Source of the DNA: Cellulomonas persica
GTDB lineage: Bacteria; Actinomycetota; Actinomycetes; Actinomycetales; Cellulomonadaceae
Direction of reading: 5' to 3'
Assembly: GCF_007989825.1 (NCBI RefSeq)
Contig: NZ_BJUA01000008.1
Coordinates: forward strand, 119,840-183,839
Length of the DNA stretch: 64,000 nucleotides
Shown: positions 1-9,681 of the stretch, in pieces
Layout of the letters: the number at the start of each line of letters is the position of its first letter
How positions within the stretch are numbered: position 1 is the first letter of the stretch
Notes under the pieces: generated by a model
What the model saw: the letters and a program-made list of their open reading frames with translations, nothing else
What the model was told of the DNA's origin: nothing
Database searches by the model: none
Made by a program: the position numbers and the translations under genes

Positions 1-537
1 CGGGTACGAGACGGTCGGCGCGATGCCCTGCAGCGTCGTCCAGTCCTCCTTGGACAGGCCCGAGTAGGCCGCGAGGATCACGTCGGGCTCGGTGTTGGCG
101 ACCGACTCGAACGGGATGCCGGCGGTCTCGTCGAACAGCGTGGGCAGGTTCTCGTCCGTGCCGCCGATGGCCTCGAGCGCCTCGAACGTCCACGGCAGGA
201 CGCCGTCGGTGTCGTCGTCGCCGTACGTCGACTTCTGGATGCCGACGGGCACGATGCCGAGCGCGATCGGCACGTCGTGGTTGCCCCAGTTGACCGTCGC
301 GACCCGCTCGGGCTTGGACTCGACCGTCGTCGCGCCGAACGTGTTCGGGATCGTGACGGGGAACAGGTCCGCGGCCGGCGCGTCCGCGGTGGGGGTGGAC
401 CCGCCGGCGGTGGCGTCGCCACCGGTGGGGCCGTCGGACCCGCACGCGGTCAGGGCGAGCGCCGTGGCGGCCACGACGGCGGCGTACTGCAGGGGACGCA
501 GGGCGCGCCGACGGGCGCGCGGGAGAGCGGAGCTCAT
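1..537 (-). CDS. Iron-siderophore ABC transporter substrate-binding lipoprotein (5' part only)
   Basis: Lipid-anchored binding protein that should capture a ferric siderophore outside the membrane and pass it to an ABC importer. The first 179 residues are visible; the gene runs off the left edge. Residues 1-32 form a lipoprotein signal: an Arg-rich n-region, a hydrophobic stretch and the lipobox L29-T-A-C32, followed by a Gly/Ala/Thr-rich linker. From about residue 55 (VTIPNTFGATTVESKPERVA) the sequence is typical of FecB/FhuD-like periplasmic binding proteins (class III, TroA fold). The ATG at 537 is preceded about 82 bp upstream by an iron box, which supports an iron role. The exact siderophore cannot be told. 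Partner permease and ATPase genes, if linked, lie outside the window. Confidence 0.85.
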   Translation of the reverse strand, partial: MSSALPRARRRALRPLQYAAVVAATALALTACGSDGPTGGDATAGGSTPTADAPAADLFPVTIPNTFGATTVESKPERVATVNWGNHDVPIALGIVPVGIQKSTYGDDDTDGVLPWTFEALEAIGGTDENLPTLFDETAGIPFESVANTEPDVILAAYSGLSKEDWTTLQGIAPTVSYP

Positions 538-619
538 GAGGATCCTCACGGTGGGAAGCTGCTCGTGTCATCGGCCCGGCGGGGGCGGCCGGTCGGTCGT
601 CGACCTCCGGCTCGTTCGC

Positions 620-638
620 TTAGGCGAGCCTCACCTTA
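620..638. promoter_or_regulatory. DtxR/IdeR-type iron box
   Basis: TTAGGCGAGCCTCACCTTA matches 14 of 19 positions of the actinobacterial iron-regulator consensus TTAGGTTAGGCTAACCTAA, including the outer TTAGG and the inner ACCT. It sits 82 bp upstream of the siderophore-binding lipoprotein and 178 bp upstream of the divergent dehydrogenase. Iron-dependent repression of the lipoprotein is the simplest reading. Site strength and any effect on the divergent gene are not known. Confidence 0.75.
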
Positions 639-802
639 GTCCTGCTCGTCGTGCACGCCAACGTCGTCCGCGTCACACCGACGGCACCCGACGTCGCGGC
701 TGCCGCCCTGGCGCGATGGCTTGCCCCGGGCGCCCGGCCGGGCCCGGCGGCGTCGCCCGATCGGGCCGCGGGGCGCCGCCGGGCCCGGACAGATCCCGCG
801 CG

Positions 803-808
803 TACCCT
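803..808 (+). promoter_or_regulatory. -10 box TACCCT of a probably leaderless transcript
   Basis: TACCCT ends 7 nt before the ATG at 816, so transcription would begin at or next to the start codon. No Shine-Dalgarno sequence is present in between. This fixes the start of the dehydrogenase at 816 rather than further upstream. Confidence 0.6.
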
Positions 809-815
809 GGCGGGC

Positions 816-2468
816 ATGGCTCAGGAACACGACGGTCAGCACGAGCAGCGACCCGCAGCCGAGCTCTTCGACCCCGAGACGGACCCGCTCGCCACCTACG
901 TGCTCGAACCCGAGGACGTCGCGACGCTCCTGCGCCGGGTCGTCGCGTCGCCCGGCGCGAGCACGTCCACGTCGCACGCGCCGTTCACGGGCGCCCCGAT
1001 CGCGGCGGTCCCGCTCTCCACGCCCGAGGACGTCGCGCGCGCCGCGCGCTCGGCACGCGCCGCGCAGCGCCTCTGGGCGGCCCGTCCGGTGCGTGAGCGC
1101 GCCGCCGTGCTGTCCGCGGTGCACGACCTCGTGCTCGAGCGGCAGAGCGACGTGCTCGACCTCATCCAGCTCGAGACCGGCAAGGCGCGGGTCTCGGCGT
1201 TCGAGGAGGTCGCCGACATCGCGCTCGTCTCGCGGCACTACGCGGCGCGCGCCCGCCGCTACCTCGCTCCGCGCCGCGTGCTCGGGACGGTGCCGGGGCT
1301 GACGAGCACGCGCGTCCTGCGTCACCCCGTCGGGGTCGTCGGCATCATCGCGCCCTGGAACTTCCCGCTGACGCTCACCCTGGGCGACGTGCTCCCCGCG
1401 CTCGTCGCGGGCAACGCGGTCCTGCTGCGACCCGACCCGCAGACCGCGCTGACCGCGCTGTGGGCCGCCGAGCTGCTCGAGGACGCGGGGCTGCCCGCGG
1501 GCGTGCTGCAGGTCGTCGTCGGCGACGGGCCGAGCATCGGCGGCGCGGTGATCGAGCACAGCGACCACGTGAGCTTCACGGGCTCGACGCGCACCGGTCG
1601 CGTCGTGGCGGCGAGCGCCGGCGAGCGGCTCGTGCCGGCGACGCTCGAGCTCGGCGGCAAGAACGCGATGTACGTCGCGGACGACGTCGACGTCGAGGTC
1701 GCGGCCGAGGGCGCCGTGCGCGCGTGCTTCGTCGGTGCGGGTCAGGTGTGCGTGAGCATCGAGCGGATCTACGTGCACCGTGACGTGTTCGACGAGTTCG
1801 CGGCCGAGCTCGCGCGCCGCACGCGCGAGCTGCGCCTGGGCACCGGGCTGGACTACCGCAGCGACATCGGCTCGCTCACGTCCGCAGCGCAGCTCGCGAC
1901 CGTCGTCGAGCACGTCGAGGACGCGCTCGGCCTGGGTGCGCGGGTGCTCGCCGGTGGCGTGCACCGCAGCGACCTCGGCCCGTGGTTCTACGAGCCGACC
2001 GTCCTGGTGGACGTCTCGCCGCACGCGCGCCTGTTCCGCGAGGAGACGTTCGGGCCCGTCGTCGCGCTCTACCCCGTCGCGTCCGACGACGAGGCGGTCG
2101 CCGCCATGAACGACACCGAGTTCGGGCTGAACGCGAGCATCTGGACCGCCGACGCGCGGCGCGGTGCCGCGCTCGCGCGCCGTGTCCACGCGGGGTCGGT
2201 CAACGTCAACGAGGGCTACGTCGCGACGTGGGGCTCGCTGGGTGCGCCGCAGGGCGGGTGGGGCTCGTCCGGCATCGGCGTGCGGCACGGGCGCGAGGGC
2301 CTGTGGGAGACGACGAGGCTGCAGTCGATCGCCGTGCAGCACGGCGCGCACGGCGTGCTCGGGCTGCCGCCGATGGGGCTGCGCCGGCTGTTCGAGCTCG
2401 GCACCGACGTGTGGCCGCAGGTCTACACCGAGCTGCTGCGCGCGATGAAGGCCGCGCGTCTGCCCTGA
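816..2468 (+). CDS. gabD2: Succinate-semialdehyde dehydrogenase (GabD2-like aldehyde dehydrogenase)
   Basis: Predicted NAD(P)-dependent oxidation of succinate semialdehyde to succinate, a way of feeding GABA or 2-oxoglutarate carbon into the TCA cycle; cytosolic. The 550 residues contain the aldehyde dehydrogenase landmarks in order: the cofactor-binding VVGIIAPWNFPLTL block, FTGSTRTGR, the general base E278 in ELGGKN, and the catalytic C312 in GAGQVCVSIER, then EETFGPVV. It is 40-70 residues longer than many family members because of an N-terminal lead and a tail after the catalytic domain (LPPMGLRRLFELGTDVW onward). The ATG at 816 is chosen because of the TACCCT box 7 nt upstream. The succinate-semialdehyde assignment comes from overall resemblance to actinobacterial GabD2 proteins; a broader aldehyde substrate range is possible. 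Confidence 0.85.
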   Translation: MAQEHDGQHEQRPAAELFDPETDPLATYVLEPEDVATLLRRVVASPGASTSTSHAPFTGAPIAAVPLSTPEDVARAARSARAAQRLWAARPVRERAAVLSAVHDLVLERQSDVLDLIQLETGKARVSAFEEVADIALVSRHYAARARRYLAPRRVLGTVPGLTSTRVLRHPVGVVGIIAPWNFPLTLTLGDVLPALVAGNAVLLRPDPQTALTALWAAELLEDAGLPAGVLQVVVGDGPSIGGAVIEHSDHVSFTGSTRTGRVVAASAGERLVPATLELGGKNAMYVADDVDVEVAAEGAVRACFVGAGQVCVSIERIYVHRDVFDEFAAELARRTRELRLGTGLDYRSDIGSLTSAAQLATVVEHVEDALGLGARVLAGGVHRSDLGPWFYEPTVLVDVSPHARLFREETFGPVVALYPVASDDEAVAAMNDTEFGLNASIWTADARRGAALARRVHAGSVNVNEGYVATWGSLGAPQGGWGSSGIGVRHGREGLWETTRLQSIAVQHGAHGVLGLPPMGLRRLFELGTDVWPQVYTELLRAMKAARLP

Positions 2469-2508
2469 CGGGCGGCCGGCTCACGTCGGGCCTCGGCACG
2501 CGAACGGC

Positions 2509-2542
2509 GGACGGGCCGACCCGCAGAGGGGCCGGCCCGTCC
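2509..2542. terminator. Bidirectional hairpin between convergent genes
   Basis: A 14-bp stem with one mismatch (2509-2522 with 2529-2542; left arm GGACGGGCCGACCC) and a 6-nt loop. It lies between the 3' ends of the dehydrogenase and ackA and can serve both strands. No T-tract follows. Confidence 0.7.
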
Positions 2543-2566
2543 GTCGTCAGGCGGGGGAGGGGACGG

Positions 2567-3778
2567 TCAGGGACGTCCGCCCGTGACCACGTCGACGGCC
2601 AGGCGCGCGATCGCGAGCTCCTCGTTCGTCGGGAACACGACGACCGTCGTCGGCGAGGAGTCCGTCGAGATGATCGTCGGCTCCTTCTTGCGGCCCGCGT
2701 TGCGCTCGAGGTCGATCTCGATGCCGAGCCGCTCGAGCCCCTCGCACGCACGAGCACGCACGATGTCGTCGTTCTCGCCGACCCCGGCGGTGAAGGCGAT
2801 GACGTCCACGCCGCCGAGCACCGCCGTGTAGCCGCCGATGTACTTCTTGATCCGGTGGGCGTAGACGTCGATCGCGACCTTCGCGCCCGCATCGCCCTCC
2901 TCGACCAGCCGGTGGACCTCGCGCAGGTCGTTCTGACCGGTCATGCCCTTGAGGCCCGAACGGCGGTTGAGCAGGTCGTCGACCTCGTCGACGTCCATCC
3001 CCGCGTTGCGCATGAGGTGGAACGTCACGGCCGGGTCGATGTCGCCCGAGCGCGTGCCCATGACGAGGCCCTCGAGCGGCGTCAGACCCATCGACGTGTC
3101 GACCGCGTGGCCGTTCTTCACCGCCGACGCCGACGCGCCGTTGCCGAGGTGCAGCACGATCGTGCTCGTCTGCTCCACGTCACGCCCGAGGAACGCGGCG
3201 ACCTCGTGCGAGACGTACTGGTGCGACGTGCCGTGCGCGCCGTACCGGCGGACGCTGTGCTTCTCGGCGACGTCGCGGTCGATCGCGTAGGACGCGGCCG
3301 CGGCCGGCAGGTGGTGGAAGAACGCCGTGTCGAACACCGCGACGTGCGGCACGTCGGGCAGCAGCGCGCGACCCACGCGGATGCCGGTCAGGTTGGCCGG
3401 GTTGTGCAGCGGTGCGAGCGGCGAGAGCTGCTCGATCTGGTGCTCGACGAGCGCGTCGACCAGGACCGGGCCGTCGAACACCGGGCCGCCCTGCACGACG
3501 CGGTGACCCACCGCGATCACGTTGGCGCGCGACAGGTCGGGGCCGACCGCCTCGAAGAGGCTCAGCACGCGACGCAGACCCTCGCCGTGGTCCGGGACGG
3601 GCAGCTCGCGCTCGGTGGTCGACGTCTGCGTGACGTGCTTGAGCGAGCCCACCTCCTCGCCGATCCGCTCGACGATGCCCCAGGCGATCGCCTCGCCGCC
3701 GACCGGGTCGACGAGCTGGTACTTGATCGACGACGAACCGGAGTTGACGACGAGGACGCTCGTGCTCTGGGTGGTCAT
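2567..3778 (-). CDS. ackA: Acetate kinase
   Basis: Converts acetyl phosphate plus ADP to acetate plus ATP, the energy-yielding last step of the phosphoketolase branch, or activates acetate in reverse. The 403 residues match the usual family length. The N-terminal phosphate-binding VLVVNSGSSSIKYQLV is intact, as are the AVFDTAFFHHLP block with the catalytic Asp, HLGNGASA, and GLTPLEGLVMGTRSGDIDP. The start codon overlaps the pta stop by 4 bp (ATGA), so the two are likely translationally coupled. It is the last gene of the xfp-pta-ackA operon; a strong hairpin follows. Confidence 0.97.
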   Translation of the reverse strand: MTTQSTSVLVVNSGSSSIKYQLVDPVGGEAIAWGIVERIGEEVGSLKHVTQTSTTERELPVPDHGEGLRRVLSLFEAVGPDLSRANVIAVGHRVVQGGPVFDGPVLVDALVEHQIEQLSPLAPLHNPANLTGIRVGRALLPDVPHVAVFDTAFFHHLPAAAASYAIDRDVAEKHSVRRYGAHGTSHQYVSHEVAAFLGRDVEQTSTIVLHLGNGASASAVKNGHAVDTSMGLTPLEGLVMGTRSGDIDPAVTFHLMRNAGMDVDEVDDLLNRRSGLKGMTGQNDLREVHRLVEEGDAGAKVAIDVYAHRIKKYIGGYTAVLGGVDVIAFTAGVGENDDIVRARACEGLERLGIEIDLERNAGRKKEPTIISTDSSPTTVVVFPTNEELAIARLAVDVVTGGRP

Positions 3779-5862
3779 GCCTGCTCCTCCTCGCCGGCCC
3801 GCTCGGCCTGCGCCTGGATCGCGGTGATCGCGACGGTGTTGACGATGTCCTGCACGAGCGCGCCGCGCGACAGGTCGTTGACGGGCTTGCGCAGACCCTG
3901 CAGCACGGGGCCGATCGCGACCGCGCCCGCGGACCGCTGGACCGCCTTGTAGGTGTTGTTGCCGGTGTTGAGGTCCGGGAAGACGAACACCGTGGCCCGG
4001 CCCGCGACGGTCGAGTCCGGGAGCTTGGTCTGGGCGACGGACGCGTCGACCGCGGCGTCGTACTGGATCGGGCCCTCGACCGACAGGTCGGGGCGACGCT
4101 CGCGGACGAGCGCGGTCGCGGCGCGGACCTTGTCCACGTCCGCGCCCGTACCCGACGCGCCCGTCGAGTACGACAGCATCGCGATGCGCGGCTCGATGCC
4201 GAACTGCACGGCCGTCTCCGCCGACGAGATCGCGATGTCCGCGAGCTGCTCGGCGGTCGGGTCCGGGATCACCGCGCAGTCGGCGTACACGAGCACGCGG
4301 TCCTCGAGGCACATGAGGAACGCGCTCGAGACGTTCGAGACGCCCGGGGCGGTCTTGATGATCTCGAAGCTCGGCTTGATGGTGTGTGCCGTGGTGTGCA
4401 CCGCGCCCGAGACCATGCCGTCGGCCAGGCCGAGGTGCACCATCATCGTGCCGAAGTACGAGACCGACGGGACGATCTCGCGCGCCCGCTCGATCGTCAT
4501 GCCCTTGTGCGCGCGGATCTTGGCGTACTCCGCGGCGAACCGGTCGACGTACTGCGGGTCGTGCGGGTCGATCACGTCGGCGCCGTCGAGCGTGAGGCCG
4601 AGCTCGGCCGCCCGCGCCCGGATCGCGCTCTCGTCGCCCAGGATCGTCAGGTCCGCGACGCTGCGCTGCAGCAGCGTCGAGGCCGCGCGCAGGATCCGGT
4701 CGTCGTTGCCCTCGGGCAGGACGATGCGGCGGCGGTCGGCGCGCGCCCGGTCGAGCAGCGTGTACTCGAACATGAGCGGCGTGACCACGTCGGGCTTGGC
4801 GACGTCGAGGGCCGCGAGCAGCGCCGGGCCGTCGACGTGCCGCTCGAACAGCGACAGCGCCGTGTCGACCTTGCGCTGCGAGTCGGCCGACAGCCGCCCG
4901 CGGGTCGAGGCGACCGTGCTGGCCGTGCGGAACGTCCCGAAGTCCGTCGCGATGATCGGCAGCCGGCTGCCGAGGCCCTCGACGAGCCGCGAGATCGTCT
5001 TCGACGGACGGAACCCGCCGTTGAGGATGATGCCCGCGAGCGTCGGGAAGCCGTCGGCCTGGTGGGCGAGCAGCAGGCCCAGCAGGATGTCCGAGCGGTC
5101 GCCCGGGGTCATGATGACCGCGCCGTCGGACAGGCGACCGAGCAGGTGCTCGATCTCCATGGCGCCCACCAGCATGTCGAGCACCTCACGCCCCAGCAGC
5201 GCGTCGTCGCCCGAGATCAGCGTGCCCTCGACCGACTCCATCAGCTGACGCATGGTCGGCGCCGAGAGCAACGGGCTCTCGGGCAGCGTCCACGTCGGCC
5301 GACCGATCGCGTTCTGCACGAGGCGACGCACGACGTCGAGCGCAGGCTGCGCGCACCGGTTCGGCACGACCGCCGCGACGTGCGCGTGGTTGACCGCGAG
5401 CTCGTTGATCGCGACCTCGACGACCTGCTCGATCTCGTCGGGACGGCGCTTGTTGCCGTTGACGACGAGGACCACCGGCGCGCCCAGGTTCGCCGCGATG
5501 CGCGCGTTGAACGCGAGCTCGGTCGGCGAGGCGACATCGGTGTAGTCGGTGCCGACGATGACGACCGCGTCGCAACGTCGCTCCACCGCGTGGAAGCGCG
5601 CCACGATCTGCGACAGCGCCTCCTCGGGGTTGTCGTGCACCTTCTCGTAGGTCGTGCCGATGCACTCGTCGTACGACAGGCCGACCCCGTCGTGCTCGAG
5701 CAGCAGCTCGAGCACGTAGTCACGGGCCTGGGTCGACCGCGCGACGGGGCGGAACACCCCGACGCGCTGGACGGTGCGGGCGAGGAGGTCGACGAGCCCG
5801 AGGGCGACCGTCGACTTCCCGGTGTCCCCCTCAGGGGAGGCGACATAGATGCTGCGTGCCAC
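3775..5862 (-). CDS. pta: Phosphate acetyltransferase (long form)
   Basis: Interconverts acetyl phosphate and acetyl-CoA. At 695 residues it is the long type: an N-terminal P-loop domain (VASPEGDTGKSTVALGL, residues 8-24, DRTGG/AAA_26-like), a middle regulatory region (about 215-330), and the C-terminal catalytic PTA/PTB domain from about residue 370, with SVSYFGTMMVHLGLADGMVSG, SYSTGASGTG and VFPDLNTGNN. It lies 53 bp downstream of xfp and overlaps ackA by 4 bp, so acetyl phosphate made by phosphoketolase can be steered either to acetyl-CoA or to acetate. The N-terminal domain is known in other Pta proteins to mediate oligomerisation and allosteric control. Confidence 0.97.
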   Translation of the reverse strand: MARSIYVASPEGDTGKSTVALGLVDLLARTVQRVGVFRPVARSTQARDYVLELLLEHDGVGLSYDECIGTTYEKVHDNPEEALSQIVARFHAVERRCDAVVIVGTDYTDVASPTELAFNARIAANLGAPVVLVVNGNKRRPDEIEQVVEVAINELAVNHAHVAAVVPNRCAQPALDVVRRLVQNAIGRPTWTLPESPLLSAPTMRQLMESVEGTLISGDDALLGREVLDMLVGAMEIEHLLGRLSDGAVIMTPGDRSDILLGLLLAHQADGFPTLAGIILNGGFRPSKTISRLVEGLGSRLPIIATDFGTFRTASTVASTRGRLSADSQRKVDTALSLFERHVDGPALLAALDVAKPDVVTPLMFEYTLLDRARADRRRIVLPEGNDDRILRAASTLLQRSVADLTILGDESAIRARAAELGLTLDGADVIDPHDPQYVDRFAAEYAKIRAHKGMTIERAREIVPSVSYFGTMMVHLGLADGMVSGAVHTTAHTIKPSFEIIKTAPGVSNVSSAFLMCLEDRVLVYADCAVIPDPTAEQLADIAISSAETAVQFGIEPRIAMLSYSTGASGTGADVDKVRAATALVRERRPDLSVEGPIQYDAAVDASVAQTKLPDSTVAGRATVFVFPDLNTGNNTYKAVQRSAGAVAIGPVLQGLRKPVNDLSRGALVQDIVNTVAITAIQAQAERAGEEEQA

Positions 5863-5915
5863 GGTGGGCGTACTCCAGTCCTGCTGGTCGTGCTGATGGG
5901 GCGGGCGGTGGCGTC

Positions 5916-8384
5916 CTACTCGTTGTCACCGCCCGTGAAGACGGTGGCGTCGACCTGCTCGGAGCTCGACAGGTCCTGCGCGTCGGGCCACACCCAGTCC
6001 CGCACCGACGGCAGGTCCTCGCCGTGCTCGCGCGTGTACTGGCGGGCCTCGAGGCGCGCGTCCACCATGCGCTGACGCAGCCCCGCCTGCGAGGCGCGCA
6101 GCCAGTGCACGTGGTCGATCACGTCGATCACCAGGTGGAACCGGTCGAGGTCGTTGAGCATCACCATGTCGAACGGCGTCGTGGTCGTGCCCTCCTCCTT
6201 GTACCCGCGCACGTGCAGGTTCGCGTGCCCGTTGCGGCGGTACGTGAGGCGGTGGATCAGCCACGGGTAGCCGTGGTACGCGAAGACGATCGGGCGGTCC
6301 GCGGTGAAGATCGTGTCGAACTCCGCGTCCGTCAGACCGTGCGGGTGCTCACGCGCGTCCTGCAGGCGCATGAGGTCGACGACGTTGACCACGCGCACCT
6401 TGAGCTGGGGCAGCTCGCGGCGCAGGATGTCGACGGCCGCGAGCACCTCGAGCGTGGGCACGTCGCCCGCCGCGGCCAGCACGACGTCGGGCTCCTCGTC
6501 GGGCGCCTCCGAACCCGCCCACTCCCAGATGCCCAGCCCGCGCGTGCAGTGCGCGACGGCCTGGTCCATCGTCAGGAAGTTCGGCGCGGGCTGCTTGCCG
6601 GACACCACCACGTTGACGTACTGACGGCTGCGCAGGCAGTGGTCGTACGTGCTCAGCAGCGTGTTCGCGTCCGGCGGCAGGTACACCCGCACGACCTCGG
6701 CCTTCTTGTTGACCACGTGGTCGATGAAGCCGGGGTCCTGGTGGCTGAAGCCGTTGTGGTCCTGACGCCAGACGTGGCTGGACAGCAGGTAGTTCAGGCT
6801 CGCGATCGGCCGGCGCCACGGGATGTCGTTCGTGACCTTGAGCCACTTCGCGTGCTGGTTGAACATCGAGTCGACGATGTGGATGAAGGCCTCGTAGCTC
6901 GTGAACAGGCCGTGGCGCCCGGTGAGCAGGTAGCCCTCGAGCCAGCCCTGGCACTGGTGCTCGGACAGCATCTCCATGACGCGCCCGGCGCGGGCCAGGT
7001 GCTCGTCGACCTCGGGGCTCTCGAAGTCCGCGTTCCACTGCTTGTCCGTGACCCCGTAGACGGCCTGCAGACGGTTCGACGCCGTCTCGTCCGGGCCGAA
7101 GATCCGGAAGTTGTCGGGGTTGCGGCGGATGACCTCGGTCAGGTACTCACCGAGCACGCGCGGCGCCTCGGAGATCGAGCCGCCCGGCGTCGGCACGTCG
7201 ACCGCGAAGTCGCGGAAGTCCGGCAGCCGCAGGTCGCGCAGCAGGATGCCGCCGTTCGCGACCGGGTTGGCGCTCATGCGCAGGTCGCCGGTCGGGGCCA
7301 GCGCACGGATGTCCGGGTCGAGCGCGCCGGTCGCGTCGAACAGCTCGGCGACCCGGTAGGACGCGAGCCACTGCTCGAGCACCTCGAGGTGCTCCGCGGT
7401 GTCCCGCGCGTTCGCGAGCGGCACCTGGTGCGCGCGCCACGAGCCGGTCGTCTTCTTGCCGTCGATGTAGTCCGGACCGGTCCAGCCCTTGGGGGTGCGG
7501 AAGACGATCATCGGCCACTGCGGACGGCTCACGTCGCCCTGGGCCGCGCGCGCCTTGATCGCGGCGATCTCGTCGAGCACCTCGTCGAGCATCGCCGCGA
7601 ACCGGCGGTGCACCTCGGCGATCGGCTCGTCCTGGTCGTAGCCGCCCTCGAAGAAGAACGGCTTGTGGCCGTACCCGACCATGAGCGCACGCAGCTCGTC
7701 GTCGCTGATGCGGTCCAGCACGGTCGGGTTGGCGATCTTGTACCCGTTGAGGTGCAGGATCGGCAGCACGACACCGTCCTGCGCGGGGTTGACGAACTTG
7801 TTCGAGTGCCAGCTCGTCGCGAGCGGGCCGGTCTCGGCCTCGCCGTCGCCGACGACCGCGGCGACCAGCAGGTCGGGGTTGTCGAACGCCGCGCCGTACG
7901 CGTGCGACAGGGCGTACCCGAGCTCGCCGCCCTCGTGGATCGAGCCCGGCGTCTCCGGGGCGACGTGCGAGGGGATGCCACCCGGGAACGAGAACTGCTT
8001 GAACAGGCGGCGCAGGCCCTCCTCGTCCTCCGTGATGTCGGAGTACGTCTCGGAGTAGGTGCCGTCGAGGTAGGCGCTCGCGACCAGGCCGGGCCCGCCG
8101 TGACCGGGGCCCGTGACGTAGATCGTCGACTGGCTGCGCTCCGCGATCGCGCGGTTGAGGTGCGCGTACAGGAAGTTCAGGCCGGGCGTCGTGCCCCAGT
8201 GGCCGAGCAGCCGGGGCTTGACGTGGTCGCGCGTGAGGGGCTCACGCAGCAGCGGGTTGTCCAGCAGGTAGATCTGCCCCACCGACAGGTAGTTGGCAGC
8301 ACGCCACCACTTGTCGATACGGTCCAGCGTCGCGTCGTCGATCGCCGTGCCGCTGCCTGACTGCCATGTCGTCGTGGTGCTCAT
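5916..8384 (-). CDS. xfp: Xylulose-5-phosphate/fructose-6-phosphate phosphoketolase
   Basis: Thiamine-diphosphate enzyme that splits xylulose-5-P (to glyceraldehyde-3-P) or fructose-6-P (to erythrose-4-P), releasing acetyl phosphate. The 822 residues match family length. Visible landmarks are [29 protein letters not shown], the ThDP-Mg motif [14 protein letters not shown] near residue 177, and the C-terminal [16 protein letters not shown]. The ATG at 8384 is chosen over upstream in-frame codons because GGGGAG lies just before it. First gene of the xfp-pta-ackA operon, which together forms a bifid-shunt-like module. Whether fructose-6-P is really used cannot be read from sequence alone. Confidence 0.96.
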   Translation of the reverse strand: MSTTTTWQSGSGTAIDDATLDRIDKWWRAANYLSVGQIYLLDNPLLREPLTRDHVKPRLLGHWGTTPGLNFLYAHLNRAIAERSQSTIYVTGPGHGGPGLVASAYLDGTYSETYSDITEDEEGLRRLFKQFSFPGGIPSHVAPETPGSIHEGGELGYALSHAYGAAFDNPDLLVAAVVGDGEAETGPLATSWHSNKFVNPAQDGVVLPILHLNGYKIANPTVLDRISDDELRALMVGYGHKPFFFEGGYDQDEPIAEVHRRFAAMLDEVLDEIAAIKARAAQGDVSRPQWPMIVFRTPKGWTGPDYIDGKKTTGSWRAHQVPLANARDTAEHLEVLEQWLASYRVAELFDATGALDPDIRALAPTGDLRMSANPVANGGILLRDLRLPDFRDFAVDVPTPGGSISEAPRVLGEYLTEVIRRNPDNFRIFGPDETASNRLQAVYGVTDKQWNADFESPEVDEHLARAGRVMEMLSEHQCQGWLEGYLLTGRHGLFTSYEAFIHIVDSMFNQHAKWLKVTNDIPWRRPIASLNYLLSSHVWRQDHNGFSHQDPGFIDHVVNKKAEVVRVYLPPDANTLLSTYDHCLRSRQYVNVVVSGKQPAPNFLTMDQAVAHCTRGLGIWEWAGSEAPDEEPDVVLAAAGDVPTLEVLAAVDILRRELPQLKVRVVNVVDLMRLQDAREHPHGLTDAEFDTIFTADRPIVFAYHGYPWLIHRLTYRRNGHANLHVRGYKEEGTTTTPFDMVMLNDLDRFHLVIDVIDHVHWLRASQAGLRQRMVDARLEARQYTREHGEDLPSVRDWVWPDAQDLSSSEQVDATVFTGGDNE

Positions 8385-8632
8385 ATCGCTCCCCGTGTCG
8401 TCCCACGGTCGCGCCGCGGGTGGTTCGAGCCGGTTCCAGCCAACCCTGCGAGCAGCGCAGCCCGTGGGACGTCCTACCCAGGGTGCAGGCGCCACTGTTC
8501 ATACAACCGCATGTGGCCGTGTCACGCTCAGCGAGATCTTCGCAGGTCACGGCCGTTTCCCGGCGGCGGGCGCCCGGCACGGCGCGGCGGGTGTGACCTT
8601 CGTGACGCCCCGTCGTCTCCCGCCTGGCGGGT
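8385..8632. other. Divergent control region between xfp and the SURF1-like gene
   Basis: About 250 bp without a supported gene. A TACCGT box for the plus-strand gene lies at its right end. For xfp the minus strand has only weak -35/-10 candidates around 8490-8510 (TTGTAT and CACCCT-like). No convincing repressor dyad was seen. Confidence 0.4.
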
Positions 8633-8638
8633 TACCGT
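8633..8638 (+). promoter_or_regulatory. -10 box TACCGT, leaderless spacing
   Basis: TACCGT ends 6 nt before the GTG at 8645, with no ribosome binding site between. This supports the GTG start and a leaderless mRNA. Confidence 0.55.
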
Positions 8639-8644
8639 GGTGAC

Positions 8645-9532
8645 GTGCCCGAACGAGCCCCCGTGACCGCGCCAGACGAGGCCGCGCACCCGGCCCCGGA
8701 CACGTGGTCCGTGCGGGCGGCCGGCGAGCCGACGACCATGCTCCGCGCCGCCGTGCGACCCAGGATGCTCGTCATGGCGCTCCTGCTCGCCGCGGCCGCC
8801 ACGGTGTGCGGGCTGCTCGGCGCGTGGCAGCTCGACCGCGCCGAGGTCCGCGGCCACCGCGCGCAGGCCGAGCACGACGCGCAGGTCGTCGCCGCGACCC
8901 CCGTGCCGCTGGGCGACGAGCTGAGCCCGCAGACCGCGTTCCGCGGCGAGCTCGTGGCCCGCAAGGTGTCGGTGACCGGCACGTACGAGGCTGCCGGCCA
9001 GGTCGTCGTGCCGGAGCGCGTGCACGAGGGCGAGGTCGGCTACCTGGTGCTCACGCCGCTGCGCGTGAGCGACGCCGGCGGTGCGCAGGGCGCGCAGGCG
9101 GCGGGCGCCGTGCTCCCCGTCGTGCGCGGCTGGGTCGCGTCGCCCGACGAGGCCGACGAGCCTCCCGCCGGCACGGTGGCTGTCACCGGCTACCTGCAGG
9201 CGTCCGAGCAGGCCGCCCAGCAGGCCGCCGACGGCGTGCGCGACGGCCGGGCCACAGCGATCTCGTCGGCCGAGCTCGTGGGGGAGTGGGGTGGGCCGAT
9301 CTACTCGGGCTACCTCGTGCTCGTCGACTCCGAGCCGGCGCAGGGCGCCACGCTCGCGCTGCTCGACCCGCCCCGCACGCCAGGCTCGGGTCTCAACGTG
9401 CAGAACCTCGCCTACGCCGCGCAGTGGTGGATCTTCGGCGGGTTCGCCGCGGCGCTGTGGCTGCGGATGGTCCGCGACGAGGCGCGGGGCCGCCCGGCGG
9501 CCGGGGTTCCACCGGCGACCCCGAGCGCGTAG
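8645..9532 (+). CDS. SURF1-like cytochrome oxidase assembly protein
   Basis: Membrane protein of the SURF1/Shy1 family, which assists heme-copper oxidase maturation. The 295 residues show the family layout: a cytoplasmic N-terminus, a membrane helix at about 37-58 (MLVMALLLAAAATVCGLLGAWQLDR), a large outside domain, and a second helix at about 258-276 (AAQWWIFGGFAAALWLR). The G-x-W-Q-x-x-R sequence after helix 1 and the QWW before helix 2 are typical. Starts with GTG under a leaderless-type -10 box. It stands alone; no oxidase subunit genes are nearby. Confidence 0.9.
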   Translation: MPERAPVTAPDEAAHPAPDTWSVRAAGEPTTMLRAAVRPRMLVMALLLAAAATVCGLLGAWQLDRAEVRGHRAQAEHDAQVVAATPVPLGDELSPQTAFRGELVARKVSVTGTYEAAGQVVVPERVHEGEVGYLVLTPLRVSDAGGAQGAQAAGAVLPVVRGWVASPDEADEPPAGTVAVTGYLQASEQAAQQAADGVRDGRATAISSAELVGEWGGPIYSGYLVLVDSEPAQGATLALLDPPRTPGSGLNVQNLAYAAQWWIFGGFAAALWLRMVRDEARGRPAAGVPPATPSA

Positions 9533-9681
9533 CAGCATGACGGGCGCGGCCTGCGCGGCCTGACCTGCGCGTGACCGGGATCTTCCTGGGGCGAGACCGT
9601 CGTGCGACACGGCCGTTGGTGCGACGATGCACCCGGGGGACGCCGGCCGCCGGAGGCCGGCACAGCGACAGGGAGACGACG

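Noticed and set aside
636..2351. A 571-codon minus-strand frame opposite the aldehyde dehydrogenase
   Set aside because: Shadow frame; the plus strand has E278 and C312 in the right context.
5856..8360. A long plus-strand frame opposite xfp
   Set aside because: Shadow of xfp; no recognisable fold and heavy Val/Arg/Asp bias.
8490..8535. CRP/GlxR-type site in the xfp control region (GTGACACGGCCACAT)
   Set aside because: The half-site spacing is one base short of the TGTGA-N6-TCACA pattern, so the match is too weak to list.
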